Positions 1 through 9,307 of a stretch of 64,000 nucleotides of DNA are shown here, in pieces. The DNA lies in contig CAYPQF010000026.1 in NCBI GenBank assembly GCA_964412815.1, positions 62,001 through 126,000 of the forward strand, read 5' to 3'. The notes beneath the pieces are model-generated. The model was given only the letters and a program-made list of their open reading frames with translations, did not search any database and had not been told where the DNA came from. The translations under genes and the position numbers were made by a program. The first letter of the stretch is position 1, and each line of letters starts with the position of its first letter. This DNA comes from JAOAFZ01 sp964412815 (GTDB lineage: Bacteria; Patescibacteriota; Microgenomatia; UBA1406; GWC2-37-13).

Positions 1-776
1 ACCGGACCGTCGGTTTTTCAGGCGCGGATATTGAGAACATGCTGAATGAAGCTGCTATTGGTGCCGCCCGTGTAGGAAAGGACAAAATCTCATTTGAGCA
101 TATCGAAGAAGCAGCTACCAAAGTTAAACTGGGTCCGGAAAAGAAACGTCTCCAGACCGATTTTGACCGTAAAATTACCGCGTATCACGAAGCAGGTCAC
201 GCGCTCGTTTCGCACTATCTGCCCCATACCGATCCAGTCCACCGTATCTCTATTGTTTCCCGTGGTATGGCCCTGGGCTTCACTCTGATTCCACCTGGAC
301 GGGACCGATTACATATCTCCCGCACCCACTTACTGGAACGGATTATGATGATGATGGGAGGACGCGCTGCAGAAGAAGTTGTCTACAATGAAGTAACGAC
401 TGGTGCTTCCAATGACTTTAGTCAGGCAACCCGTGTCGCCCGTGCGATGGTAGTTGAGTACGGTATGAGTAAACTGGGACATGTTAACTTTGGGACTCTT
501 ACCGATGTCACGGATTCATCCCGTCCACTCATGGAGCAGCAGCAGTTCTCTCAGGAGACCATGGCTCAGATTGACACTGAGATCAAGAAGATTGTCGAGG
601 AGTGTTATGACAAAGCAGTCGAACTACTCAAGAAACATCGCAAGGAACTGGATGAAGTAGCTGACGCACTGATGCAACATGAAAATCTTGATAAAGATGA
701 CTTCGAAAAGATTGTCGGTAAAAAAGGAAGTGAAGCAAAACTCCCTGAACAGGCAGAAAAACATATCGAAGCATAA
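1..776 (+). CDS. ftsH: FtsH ATP-dependent zinc metalloprotease, C-terminal part
   Basis: The frame is open from base 3, so the AAA ATPase and membrane anchor lie upstream of the window. The first visible residues (RTVGFSGADIENM) are the end of the AAA module. The zinc motif HEAGH follows at about 150 nt after the first internal ATG (base 39), and the third ligand is the Asp in GASNDFSQAT. The protease domain and a short charged tail are complete. In bacteria FtsH is a membrane hexamer that degrades misassembled membrane proteins and short-lived regulators. The next gene starts 3 nt after the stop, suggesting co-transcription. Confidence 0.95.
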   Translation, partial: RTVGFSGADIENMLNEAAIGAARVGKDKISFEHIEEAATKVKLGPEKKRLQTDFDRKITAYHEAGHALVSHYLPHTDPVHRISIVSRGMALGFTLIPPGRDRLHISRTHLLERIMMMMGGRAAEEVVYNEVTTGASNDFSQATRVARAMVVEYGMSKLGHVNFGTLTDVTDSSRPLMEQQQFSQETMAQIDTEIKKIVEECYDKAVELLKKHRKELDEVADALMQHENLDKDDFEKIVGKKGSEAKLPEQAEKHIEA

Positions 777-778
777 CT

Positions 779-1525
779 ATGAATAATTCATCTCTCTCGT
801 TTCTCAATCCACCGGATTGCAGAAAACAGAACTGGCAGCTTGATGCCTATATCTCTGCTGAGATGACAACTGCCGAGAAAGCCGAAATAGAATCTTCTCT
901 CTGGAAAACAGTCCTGCATGACACCGGGAAGGCACCTGAGCCACCGTTTATTGTGCCTTTCTTTGAGAATGCGACACTCATCGGATCTGGCTGGGAATGG
1001 GCAGTCTACCTGCAAAAAGAAACACAGCGGGTATATAAAATCTCCCGTGATATTTTTCCGTTTCTCAGGACCAAAGAGTACTTTCGCTACTGGGAAGATT
1101 CATATCAATTGACCGCACAGTACCTGAAACCGTTTCTGGTTCCCACAACCTGGCATTCAGTAGTGCATAACGATCAGGAGATATACTATTTGGAACAGCC
1201 ATATCTGAATGCCCCAGTGTTTGAGTCCGTTACAATCCCAGCTCTATCCGATACGCAACGTTCACAATTAAATAGTCTCGCTCACCAGCTCCTTTCACTG
1301 CTTACAGATCATCGCTGGCTGCCTGATCTCAATATCCGGAAGATTGATCGAGATGGGATTCCAGTGTGGCAGCTTCAGAACACCATCTGGCACGATAACC
1401 GCTATCAGATTATTGATATTGCTGCACCCTATGATGTATTCTGTCTGTATCCGGAACGTACCATAACAGAGGTTGCTACGAAAAAAGCTGACCTCAAGGC
1501 TTTTATAACTGCACTTCATGAGTGA
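779..1525 (+). CDS. Protein-kinase-like fold protein, function unknown
   Basis: 248 aa, no signal peptide or membrane segment. A glycine-rich stretch GSGWEWAV (residues 69-76) is followed by VYKI (Lys87), like a P-loop and the ATP-binding lysine of kinase or aminoglycoside-phosphotransferase folds. Later LPDLNIRK (181-188) and NTIWHDNRYQIIDI (201-214) resemble a catalytic loop (D-x-N) and a degenerate IID metal-binding motif. This is resemblance by eye, not a family match. It could be an atypical small-molecule kinase or a pseudokinase. It sits between ftsH and an exonuclease gene, with 22 nt to the next start. The start ATG immediately follows the ftsH stop and has no Shine-Dalgarno sequence. 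Confidence 0.6.
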   Translation: MNNSSLSFLNPPDCRKQNWQLDAYISAEMTTAEKAEIESSLWKTVLHDTGKAPEPPFIVPFFENATLIGSGWEWAVYLQKETQRVYKISRDIFPFLRTKEYFRYWEDSYQLTAQYLKPFLVPTTWHSVVHNDQEIYYLEQPYLNAPVFESVTIPALSDTQRSQLNSLAHQLLSLLTDHRWLPDLNIRKIDRDGIPVWQLQNTIWHDNRYQIIDIAAPYDVFCLYPERTITEVATKKADLKAFITALHE

Positions 1526-1547
1526 TATTACTAATTGATTTTTCTCT

Positions 1548-2495
1548 ATGCGAAGATTACTGCTTATTGACGGTCATGCCATTATTCACCGGGCTTTCCA
1601 TGCCTTGCCTATGCTTACCACCAAAGACGGGATGCCTACCAATGCCATTTATGGTTTTTTTGGCATGCTCCAAAAAGCACTTGTAGACCTGCACCCTGAT
1701 CAGGTAATCGTCGCGTTTGACACTCCTGCGCCGACCTTTCGTAAAAAGTTACTCGAAGAATACCAGGCCAAACGACCTTCAATGCAGGATGAACTGAAAG
1801 TACAGATTCCCGTAATCAAGGAGTTACTGGATGCAGCACCAATCTGCCGGATGGAACAGGAGGGGTTCGAAGCAGATGACATTATTGGGACACTCGTTGA
1901 GTTACATAAGAACACCGATACTGAGGTACTTATCCTCACTGGAGACCGCGATATATTACAGCTGGTAAACAGCTATACCAAGGTTATCATGCCAAAAATC
2001 GGACTGTCTACCATCTCGATCTTTGATGCACCGGCAGTACAGGAAAAACTGGGTATCGGACCGGAGCTGGTAGCAGATTTTAAGGCACTTTCAGGTGATG
2101 CTTCGGATAACTACGGCGGGATTAAAGGACTGGGACCCAAGACGGCAACGAAACTGCTTCTTACCCACGGCACCATAGAGCAAATCTACGCACAGATTGA
2201 TACTGTCCAACCTGAAAAGCTCCAGAACCTCTTGAAAGAGCATCAGGAACATGTTATTCTTTTAAAACAAATTGCTACCATCAGGCGGGACGTTCCGGTA
2301 ACGCTTCCTGCATCGTACGATGTACCGCATCCGTTTTCAGAAGAACTCAAGCAGCGGTTTATCAGCCATCAAATGAAGTCATTGCTGAAGAAATACTATA
2401 ACATCGATCTCAATACCCTGAATCAGCCAGCAAAACAACCAGCCAAGTCAGCAGCGAAAACACCGCCTGACGACTCACAACCAAGTTTATTGTAA
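1548..2495 (+). CDS. Stand-alone 5'-3' exonuclease (Pol I N-terminal / FEN family)
   Basis: 315 aa, matching only the 5'-nuclease domain of DNA polymerase I. LLIDGHAIIHRAFHA at the N-terminus gives the first metal-binding Asp, GFEADDIIGTL and LTGDRDILQLV supply the acidic cluster, and SGDASDNYGGIKGLGPKTA is the last acidic site plus the helix-hairpin-helix DNA clamp. Such enzymes remove RNA primers and flaps. No polymerase domain follows; the next gene is a small membrane protein. The C-terminus is a Lys/Ala/Pro-rich linker ending in QPSLL, which resembles the bacterial sliding-clamp-binding pentapeptide. Confidence 0.9.
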   Translation: MRRLLLIDGHAIIHRAFHALPMLTTKDGMPTNAIYGFFGMLQKALVDLHPDQVIVAFDTPAPTFRKKLLEEYQAKRPSMQDELKVQIPVIKELLDAAPICRMEQEGFEADDIIGTLVELHKNTDTEVLILTGDRDILQLVNSYTKVIMPKIGLSTISIFDAPAVQEKLGIGPELVADFKALSGDASDNYGGIKGLGPKTATKLLLTHGTIEQIYAQIDTVQPEKLQNLLKEHQEHVILLKQIATIRRDVPVTLPASYDVPHPFSEELKQRFISHQMKSLLKKYYNIDLNTLNQPAKQPAKSAAKTPPDDSQPSLL

Positions 2496-2499
2496 CTCT

Positions 2500-2892
2500 A
2501 TGATTAACCCGGATACACAACAGAACATATTGTATACCGCATACTTTCTGGTGCTCCACAATTTTTTCGCGCTTCTGTTTGCGTTTGGTATCGTCTGTTC
2601 TGTCGTGTGGGCAATTTACCGTCCTTCCCGCCCTGCTGTTTTGATGATCGTAGGATTTAGTCTCCTGCTATTGGGATTTGAATACAACAAGCATATTATG
2701 GAGCCGCTCATGGAACAGACAAAAAACTCATTGATTACTGAACGTCAGTCATACCGGATTGCCCGGGTAGTAGAGATTGTGCTCGGCAAGCTTCTTCCGG
2801 TAGGATTTTACGCAGCTGGACTGGCCTCAGTAGGCATTGCTGCCTTCCTGTTGATCTTCCGTAAAACAACGCCGAAACAGAGCCGAACTTGA
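2500..2892 (+). CDS. Small integral membrane protein, unknown function
   Basis: 130 aa with three hydrophobic segments (about residues 15-40, 46-62 and 98-121) and a charged central part with the sequence EPLMEQTKNSLITE. No family recognised. Starts 4 nt after the exonuclease stop, so probably in the same transcript. The following gene glmS has its own -10 box in the gap. Confidence 0.7.
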   Translation: MINPDTQQNILYTAYFLVLHNFFALLFAFGIVCSVVWAIYRPSRPAVLMIVGFSLLLLGFEYNKHIMEPLMEQTKNSLITERQSYRIARVVEIVLGKLLPVGFYAAGLASVGIAAFLLIFRKTTPKQSRT

Positions 2893-2898
2893 TATAAT
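2893..2898 (+). promoter_or_regulatory. Probable -10 box for glmS
   Basis: TATAAT ends 27 nt before the glmS ATG, immediately after the stop of the preceding gene. No good -35 hexamer is visible. It predicts a leader of about 20 nt with no Shine-Dalgarno sequence. Confidence 0.55.
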
Positions 2899-2925
2899 GG
2901 GTCATTACCAGTACTTCTCCAGAAC

Positions 2926-4686
2926 ATGTGCGGAATCTTTGCGTATAAAGGGACGAAAACTTCAGCCGGAACACTTATCTTACAAGGTCTAGCCTCGCTT
3001 GAATACCGTGGGTATGATTCATGGGGAGTAGCGGTAAAAAAGAACGATGGATCAGTCTACCTCGAAAAACATACCGGTAAAATCGGTACTGCGTCCTTCC
3101 CCGAAATGACAGCCTCAATCGGCATTGGTCATACTCGATGGGCAACACATGGTGGTGTAACAGAACAAAATGCTCATCCGCACACCTCTGCCAACCAGGA
3201 AGTCATTATCGTGCACAATGGCATTGTAGAAAACTTCGAAGAGATCAAAGCTGAACTGGTATCGAAGGGATATACCTTTGTCTCCGAGACCGATAGCGAG
3301 GTAATTGCGCATCTGACAGCAGAGATGAAACAGACAACCCCCGATCTGAAGGAGGTTGTGTTACAGGTATTTCACCGGTTGGAAGGTATGAATGCTATTA
3401 TTGTGTTCTTCCCCAAAGAAGAGGCATTTTACGCTATAAAAAACGGTTCTCCGATTGTGTTTGGTACTACCCCCGGTGAGATGTTTATTGCGTCCGATGC
3501 ATCTGCACTAGTACCCCATACCACGCATGTTCATTTTATGGAAGATCAGGAACTGTTAGAAATCAGTGGAGATACGTATGCCTTTTATGACAATACTGGT
3601 ACTCCAAAACAGGTTGAGTTTATGGAGTTGCAGTATACCGCGGAAGACGTTAATCTGGGTGAATTTGAACATTTTATGCTCAAGGAGATTCATGAACAAC
3701 CAAAGGTGCTTCAGTATATTTTAGATACACAGCAGGAAGAAATTCAAAAGGCAGCAGAGATTATTAAGAACGCGTACGGAACCTATTTTATTGCCTGTGG
3801 AACCGCATTCTACGCGTGTCTTGCCGGAACATATCTGTTCTCGAAAATCGCGAAACGACATGTCAATGCTTCTATCGGTTCGGAGTTCAGTTATCATCTG
3901 GACTTTCTGAAAAAAGAGTCGCTGGTAATCGCACTCTCTCAATCCGGTGAAACTATTGATGTTCTTTCGAGTCTCGAAAAAGTAAAACAAAAAAACTCGA
4001 CCGTCATAGCTATCACCAACGTACTCGGCTCCAGCATGTATCGGATGGCAGATCATGCCATGCTGCTCAATGCAGGACCGGAAAAGGCCGTATGTTCAAC
4101 AAAAGCGTATCTTGCAAAGATTACGCTCCTCTATTTAATTGCGCACACGCTTGCAGGATCCTTGGAAGCTGGCCGGGCCGATGTCGAAAAGGCTATTGTG
4201 GAGATTAAGCGCATTCTAGACAAAGAAGCTCAGATTAAACAACTTGCCAAGCATATCAGCTCCAGAGAACATATGTTTATTCTGGGTCGGGGTGTTTCGT
4301 ATCCCACTGCACTGGAATCATCACTAAAGATTAAAGAAGTTTCGTATGTGCATGCAGAAGGCTTTGCCGGCGGTGAGTTAAAACACGGAGTAATTGCACT
4401 GATAGAAAAAGGAACCCCGGTAATTCTCTATAATCCCGAAGATGAAACGTATCATGATACCCTGTCATCAGCCTACGAAGTAAAAGCCCGGGGAGCCTAT
4501 GTCATTGGTATTTCCAGCAAGCCGAACGATGTGTACGATGAATTTATCGAAGTGAAAAACTGTAATGATGCAACTATTATGCCGAATGTCGTGATCGCCC
4601 AGCTTTTGGGATACTATCTGGCCCTTGAGAAAGGATATGATCCGGACAAGCCACGAAATCTGGCAAAAAGCGTCACGGTGAAGTAG
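2926..4686 (+). CDS. glmS: Glutamine--fructose-6-phosphate aminotransferase (isomerizing)
   Basis: 586 aa, slightly shorter than the usual ~600. MCGIF places the nucleophile Cys2 at the mature N-terminus of the glutaminase domain (about 1-220), with GHTRWATHG and HNGIVEN as glutamine-site motifs. Two SIS sugar-isomerase domains follow (about 270-400, with LSQSGETIDVL, and 435-560, with GRGVSYPTALESSLKIKE). It ends in the typical LAKSVTV(K/E). It makes glucosamine-6-phosphate, the first step to UDP-GlcNAc and peptidoglycan. The 3' end overlaps the convergent glycosylase gene by 14 nt. Confidence 0.97.
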   Translation: MCGIFAYKGTKTSAGTLILQGLASLEYRGYDSWGVAVKKNDGSVYLEKHTGKIGTASFPEMTASIGIGHTRWATHGGVTEQNAHPHTSANQEVIIVHNGIVENFEEIKAELVSKGYTFVSETDSEVIAHLTAEMKQTTPDLKEVVLQVFHRLEGMNAIIVFFPKEEAFYAIKNGSPIVFGTTPGEMFIASDASALVPHTTHVHFMEDQELLEISGDTYAFYDNTGTPKQVEFMELQYTAEDVNLGEFEHFMLKEIHEQPKVLQYILDTQQEEIQKAAEIIKNAYGTYFIACGTAFYACLAGTYLFSKIAKRHVNASIGSEFSYHLDFLKKESLVIALSQSGETIDVLSSLEKVKQKNSTVIAITNVLGSSMYRMADHAMLLNAGPEKAVCSTKAYLAKITLLYLIAHTLAGSLEAGRADVEKAIVEIKRILDKEAQIKQLAKHISSREHMFILGRGVSYPTALESSLKIKEVSYVHAEGFAGGELKHGVIALIEKGTPVILYNPEDETYHDTLSSAYEVKARGAYVIGISSKPNDVYDEFIEVKNCNDATIMPNVVIAQLLGYYLALEKGYDPDKPRNLAKSVTVK

Positions 4687-5293
4687 TGGGCTGGTTTTCC
4701 AGACTCTTCCAGAGATACCGGCAGGCAATACTGCGATAAGGATGCCATTGGTCAGCTATTGCAGCAATTGCCTCAAGATTGTCCCGATCGACATGATATA
4801 GCCTGGCTACGGCGTTTCTTAACCCGACATCCCCCATCGAAAAGACATCCGGACGCTGAAGTGTAAAGATTAAGGTCATCTCAGCAGTCCATCGACCAAC
4901 TCCTTTGAGCTTGGTCAGTACAGTAATTACCTCTTCATCAGATAGAGCAAGCAGGCGATCGTAGTTGAGCTGTCCTACCTGCATCGCTTCCGCAATTCCC
5001 TTGATGTACTTGATCTTGCTATACGAAATCCCGGAGCTGCGCAGTACTTCGTCTGCCATTCCCAGGATAAGTTCTGGAGCTGCAATTGTAGTTAGATTGA
5101 AGAGGGCCTTAAATCTACGGCTTATCGTATCGCCTGCCTTTTCAGAGAGTTGCTGTCCAATAATTGATTCTATCAGTTGATCGTACAACACAGGTTTTGA
5201 GACCCAGATTGGTTCCGGATACCGCTCTATCAGAGAAGCCATTACCGGATCTTGTTTCAGGTGTAATAATGCTTCCTGGTGCAGATGCCGCAT
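4673..5293 (-). CDS. DNA-3-methyladenine glycosylase II-like (HhH-GPD superfamily)
   Basis: 206 aa. The helix-hairpin-helix LKGVGRWTAEM (129-139) is followed by the Gly/Pro-rich loop and catalytic Asp155 in FSMGDVGLRNA, the AlkA arrangement. IIGQQLSEKAGDTISRRF near residue 45-62 is the conserved N-terminal helix of the family. No iron-sulfur cysteines. Such enzymes excise alkylated bases. It starts 3 nt downstream of the secA stop, so it probably shares the secA transcript. Confidence 0.9.
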   Translation of the reverse strand: MRHLHQEALLHLKQDPVMASLIERYPEPIWVSKPVLYDQLIESIIGQQLSEKAGDTISRRFKALFNLTTIAAPELILGMADEVLRSSGISYSKIKYIKGIAEAMQVGQLNYDRLLALSDEEVITVLTKLKGVGRWTAEMTLIFTLQRPDVFSMGDVGLRNAVARLYHVDRDNLEAIAAIADQWHPYRSIACRYLWKSLENQPTTSP

Positions 5294-5296
5294 AGC

Positions 5297-8050
5297 TTAT
5301 TTACGATTACGCTTTTTGCGCTTTTTCTTTTTGGACTTATTACTATGTTTCGGGCGCGCCGGTTCATCGTCTTCGTCCTCAGAAACCTCCGCATTGGTTG
5401 ACTGCATCTGGAACGTACTTGTGCCAGCTGCTGCCTGATATTTGAGTTCCTGTTCCCGGACTGCGGGCTTTGCTTCGATTAGCGGGGTAGCTTTCTGATC
5501 TTCGTATCGATCAATCTGAATATGCAATGTTCGACGGGTAAACTCATACTTGATACCCGAGATCAGCTCTTCAAACATTCTAAATGCTTCATTTTTGTAC
5601 TCAACCAGTGGATCAAGCTGTGCATATCCACGGAGATTGATTCCCTCACGCAGATCATCAATTGCGGTCAGATGTTTTGTCCAGTTCTGATCAACAGTTG
5701 AGAGGAATAAGCTGCGAACCACCTGGTTCCAGGTATCTGCGCCGACTTTCCCTTCCCGTTTGTCATACTCTTCCTGACTACGACTCGTAAGGTATTCCAG
5801 CACCTTATCTTCATCGTGATCGCGGAGAATCTCACGCAGCTTCGGCAGCTCACCGGGGAACATCACCTCGAAGTCTTTTACCAGGGTTTCGGTTGGATCA
5901 GGCATTTGACCTTCTTCTGGTACTTCTTCGCCTTCGGACTGCAGGTGCTCCATATTCCCGGCAATTGCAAAGTAATTGGTTGCAAGCTGAGTGATTGCCT
6001 CGTTAAACTGTTCAAAGACTACCCGCTTAAACTTCTCAGGATCCTCTTCAGGTAACATCAGGAACTTACGACGAAGCGCATAGATGATGTCACGCTGTTT
6101 ATTGAGGACGTCGTCGTATTCGACCAGTCGTTTGCGAATATCAAAGTTAAAGCCTTCCACTTTAACCTGTGCCTGCTCTATCGCGCGTGAGACCATCGGA
6201 TGACTGAGCGGCTGATCTTCCGGCAGATTAAAGAAGGTCATCAGACGAGAAATCTGTTCGCCACCAAAGATGCGCATCAGATCGTCTTCCAGAGATACAT
6301 AGAACTTTGATTTACCTGGGTCTCCCTGACGGCCTGAACGACCACGGAGCTGGTTATCAATACGGCGCGACTCATGTCGCTCGGTTCCGATTACATATAA
6401 CCCTCCCAGCTCAATCACTTCGTCGTGCTTCTGTTGCCATTCCTGCATCTTCTTCTGAAATTCACCTGTTTCCATCTCGGATTCGACCGGCTGCATGCCC
6501 CCCAGTACGATATCGACACCACGGCCGGCCATGTTGGTGGCAACGGTGATTGACCGCTTCTCACCAGCTTTGGCAATAATCTGAGCTTCACGTTCATGGT
6601 TCTTTGCGTTCAACACTTCGTGGGGAATGCCCCGCTTGGTTAGCAGTTTTGAGAGATGTTCATTTTTATCAATTGAGGTGGTACCAATCAAGACTGGCCG
6701 GCCTTTCTCGTATTCTCGGGCAACTTCTTCAGCAATCGCATTGTATTTTCCGGCCGTAGTCTTATAAATTTCGTCAGCAACATCTTCACGCTGGACACCC
6801 CGGTGAGTAGGAATAACAACGACTTCTGTCTTGTAAATCTTGTTAAACTCCTCCGCTTCCGTTGCCGCGGTACCTGTCATACCGCCCAGCTTTTCATACA
6901 TGCGGAAATAGTTCTGGAGCGATACAGTTGCTAATGTCTTGGACTCCTGTTTAATCTGGACACCTTCTTTTGCTTCGATTGCCTGATGTAGCCCCTCGGA
7001 GAAGCGGCGTCCCTGAAGCAGACGTCCCGTAAACTCATCCACGATAATCACTTCACCATCCCGGACGATATACTCCTTGTCGTTGTGATAGAGCGCATGT
7101 GCTTTTAATGCTGCTTCCAGATGGAACACAATATCAAAGTCCTGCTCATAGATATTCTCTATACCCAGTATCTGCTCTACCCGTTTAATGCCTTCTTCAG
7201 AGAGATGAGCGGTCCGCATCTTCTCATCAATCACAAAATCAGTCTCGGGACTGAGTCGTTTGATGACCTTAGCATACTCGTAGTACTTTGAAGTATCTTC
7301 GTCGTAGGGGGCAGAGATAATATGGGGGGTACGTGCCTCGTCGATCAGCACCGAGTCGGCTTCGTCGACAATCACAAAGTAGTAGTTTCGCTGTACGAGT
7401 CGTTGTGGATTCTGGACCATGTTATCGCGCAGATAATCAAATCCGAATTCGCTGTTGATGCCATAGGTAATATCTGCTTTATAGGCTTCCTGGCGAGAGA
7501 CCGGCTTCAGGTGGGTGAGGCGCCAGTCGTTGCCGTTCTCATCTGAATAGTCGGCATCGTACAAAAATGATTCATTGGAAATCAAGGCAGAAGTCGTCAG
7601 ACCCAGAAAGTGAAAGATGGTACCCATCCAGCCGGCATCACGGCGTGCGAGATAGTCGTTGACCGTGACCAGGTGAACACCTTTCCCCGTTAAGGCATTC
7701 AGATACAAAGCCGTAGTTGCAGTTAACGTTTTTCCTTCTCCCGTTCGCTGTTCAATAATCTTTCCTTCATGCAGTGCGATACCCGCAATAAGCTGGACAT
7801 CAAAATGGCGCATTCCCAGAGATCGACGGGCAGCTTCCCGAACAAGCGCATAGGCCCATGGCAGCAATTCGTCCAGTTTTTTTTCTCCAGAGGAGAGTTG
7901 CTCTTTAAAACGGGTTGTCTCAGCAGCAAAATCTTCATCTTTGAGATCCCGCGCCTTGTCTTCCAGAGCATTGATCTGGTCAACTAACTTACGATAACGG
8001 AAGAGGTTTTTTTCATTGAGGTCAATAATGCGTTTAAAGAATCCTAACAT
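5297..8050 (-). CDS. secA: Preprotein translocase ATPase SecA
   Basis: 917 aa. MLGFFKRIIDLNEKNLFRYRKLVDQINALE is the standard N-terminus. It has Walker A GEGKTLTAT, the DEAD-type VDEADSVLIDEARTP, PHEVLNAK, TNMAGRG and the arginine finger region GRSGRQGDPG. SecA drives Sec-dependent export. The C-terminal cysteine-rich SEC-C zinc domain is missing; instead the tail is acidic and then very Lys/Arg-rich (last ~25 residues). ATG at 8050 is supported by a consensus promoter just upstream. Confidence 0.97.
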   Translation of the reverse strand: MLGFFKRIIDLNEKNLFRYRKLVDQINALEDKARDLKDEDFAAETTRFKEQLSSGEKKLDELLPWAYALVREAARRSLGMRHFDVQLIAGIALHEGKIIEQRTGEGKTLTATTALYLNALTGKGVHLVTVNDYLARRDAGWMGTIFHFLGLTTSALISNESFLYDADYSDENGNDWRLTHLKPVSRQEAYKADITYGINSEFGFDYLRDNMVQNPQRLVQRNYYFVIVDEADSVLIDEARTPHIISAPYDEDTSKYYEYAKVIKRLSPETDFVIDEKMRTAHLSEEGIKRVEQILGIENIYEQDFDIVFHLEAALKAHALYHNDKEYIVRDGEVIIVDEFTGRLLQGRRFSEGLHQAIEAKEGVQIKQESKTLATVSLQNYFRMYEKLGGMTGTAATEAEEFNKIYKTEVVVIPTHRGVQREDVADEIYKTTAGKYNAIAEEVAREYEKGRPVLIGTTSIDKNEHLSKLLTKRGIPHEVLNAKNHEREAQIIAKAGEKRSITVATNMAGRGVDIVLGGMQPVESEMETGEFQKKMQEWQQKHDEVIELGGLYVIGTERHESRRIDNQLRGRSGRQGDPGKSKFYVSLEDDLMRIFGGEQISRLMTFFNLPEDQPLSHPMVSRAIEQAQVKVEGFNFDIRKRLVEYDDVLNKQRDIIYALRRKFLMLPEEDPEKFKRVVFEQFNEAITQLATNYFAIAGNMEHLQSEGEEVPEEGQMPDPTETLVKDFEVMFPGELPKLREILRDHDEDKVLEYLTSRSQEEYDKREGKVGADTWNQVVRSLFLSTVDQNWTKHLTAIDDLREGINLRGYAQLDPLVEYKNEAFRMFEELISGIKYEFTRRTLHIQIDRYEDQKATPLIEAKPAVREQELKYQAAAGTSTFQMQSTNAEVSEDEDDEPARPKHSNKSKKKKRKKRNRK

Positions 8051-8061
8051 ATGTGCTGTTA

Positions 8062-8089
8062 ATTATAAGTTGATTACCCGTGAAGTCAA
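8062..8089 (-). promoter_or_regulatory. Sigma-70-type promoter of secA
   Basis: On the minus strand TTGACT (8089-8084), 16 nt spacer, TATAAT (8067-8062), then 11 nt to the secA ATG. The predicted leader is only about 4-5 nt, with no Shine-Dalgarno sequence. Confidence 0.75.
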
Positions 8090-8094
8090 GAATA

Positions 8095-8880
8095 TTATTC
8101 CTTAATAAAATATTCCTGGGGAATGATGATGGTTTTAACAGCTGCAAAGCGCGTCTGATCTTCTTCTGAACTGCTTTTGGCATAAAAATGTATATTATCG
8201 CCTTCTTTGAGCTTGGAAAACCCTGCTGACTCCAGGTTCATTGTTTTAATATCGAGAATCTGCTGTGTGGTGCTCTGTTCAATATCCAGAATATAGGTTA
8301 CCTTCTCTTGTGTCTGTACACGGACATAATAGGTGTCAGCGTTTACTTCGATAATTTTTCCTGATCTGACAATGTAGTGAGTATCTTTATAAATAGCATT
8401 TGCCGTAATCGTTTTACCAATCTCCGGACCGGAGACCAGAATATAGTCGTTCTTCTCAAAGTCATCCTTTTCCAGCTCATCCGTGGTGTTGTTCTGAATC
8501 TGGAAGAACTGCGTGAGTTCGGGATCAATATCAACCGTCAGATCTCCTTCTTCTGCACGAAGTTGCATCGTGTTATCTTTAATATCAACAATATAGCCTG
8601 CATAGGTGGTCTTATTCTGATTTTGGAGTTCAGAGACTTTAGACTCTACTTTTTCACGGAGTTCCTGTACTTCTTTTTCAACCGCGTTTTTCTCTTCCTC
8701 AGGTTTTGCTGTTGGTGATGGCGTTGTTTCTGCTTCAGTTTTTTCTCCTTCCGGAGCTTCGGTGGGTCTGTTTGGACTATTCGGGACAGAATTCTGTGCC
8801 TGCACGGTATACACGGTAATACTACTGAATGAAAGCATGAGTGCAACCAGAGGAATCGTAATCAATGTTTTTTTATTCAT
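8095..8880 (-). CDS. Exported protein with coiled coil and beta-rich C-terminal domain
   Basis: 261 aa. N-terminal signal or anchor segment (residues ~5-27, ending VQAQ), a Pro/Thr/Glu-rich linker, a charged coiled coil (about 62-92), then a domain with repeated short strands of the type TYAGYIVDIKDNTMQLRA and YIVRSGKIIEVNADTYYV, similar to secreted DUF5666-like OB folds (inference). Its start overlaps the stop of the upstream gene by 8 nt, so the two are translationally coupled. Confidence 0.75.
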   Translation of the reverse strand: MNKKTLITIPLVALMLSFSSITVYTVQAQNSVPNSPNRPTEAPEGEKTEAETTPSPTAKPEEEKNAVEKEVQELREKVESKVSELQNQNKTTYAGYIVDIKDNTMQLRAEEGDLTVDIDPELTQFFQIQNNTTDELEKDDFEKNDYILVSGPEIGKTITANAIYKDTHYIVRSGKIIEVNADTYYVRVQTQEKVTYILDIEQSTTQQILDIKTMNLESAGFSKLKEGDNIHFYAKSSSEEDQTRFAAVKTIIIPQEYFIKE

Positions 8881-9307
8881 TTTTCAGGTAGAAAACTCGT
8901 AACGTCTTTTCCTGGTAATTATTTGGAGAACCTTTCGGATAGAATGTCAGGTTAATGATGTTTTCTCCGAGTGCCAGGGGGAAATCAACTTCAAAGGTAT
9001 CCTGCTCTGTTTTGACCACTGAGTTTGATAAGGGCGACTGGATCACCAGAAGACTGTCTTTGGTTGCGCTGCCTTTAATCGTAATGCTATTTGATGAAAC
9101 AGTACTGTTGTTCGTTGGGCCCCTAAGTTCAAAACGGATTGCACCGCTTTCGTTTTGCTTTGCGGCGGCAGTCTGTTGGAGATCAAGCTCCGGGGTGTTG
9201 ACTTTGTTCTCGCCATTCGGGCGCGTCGTATTGAGCAGTATTATCACTCCTACGGCGATGCCCAGAAAGACACCAAGCCCAATCGCAATAATGGTTTCTT
9301 TTTTCAT
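8873..9307 (-). CDS. Membrane-anchored protein with Ig-like domain
   Basis: 144 aa. One N-terminal transmembrane anchor (about 6-27) and an extracytoplasmic domain with the bacterial Ig-like pattern: FELRGPTNNSTVSSNSITIKG, then VDFPLALGENIINLTFYPKG. Such domains mediate envelope interactions; the partner is unknown. It overlaps both neighbours (4 nt with the upstream dehydratase, 8 nt with the downstream exported protein), so the three form one operon. Confidence 0.75.
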   Translation of the reverse strand: MKKETIIAIGLGVFLGIAVGVIILLNTTRPNGENKVNTPELDLQQTAAAKQNESGAIRFELRGPTNNSTVSSNSITIKGSATKDSLLVIQSPLSNSVVKTEQDTFEVDFPLALGENIINLTFYPKGSPNNYQEKTLRVFYLKNE

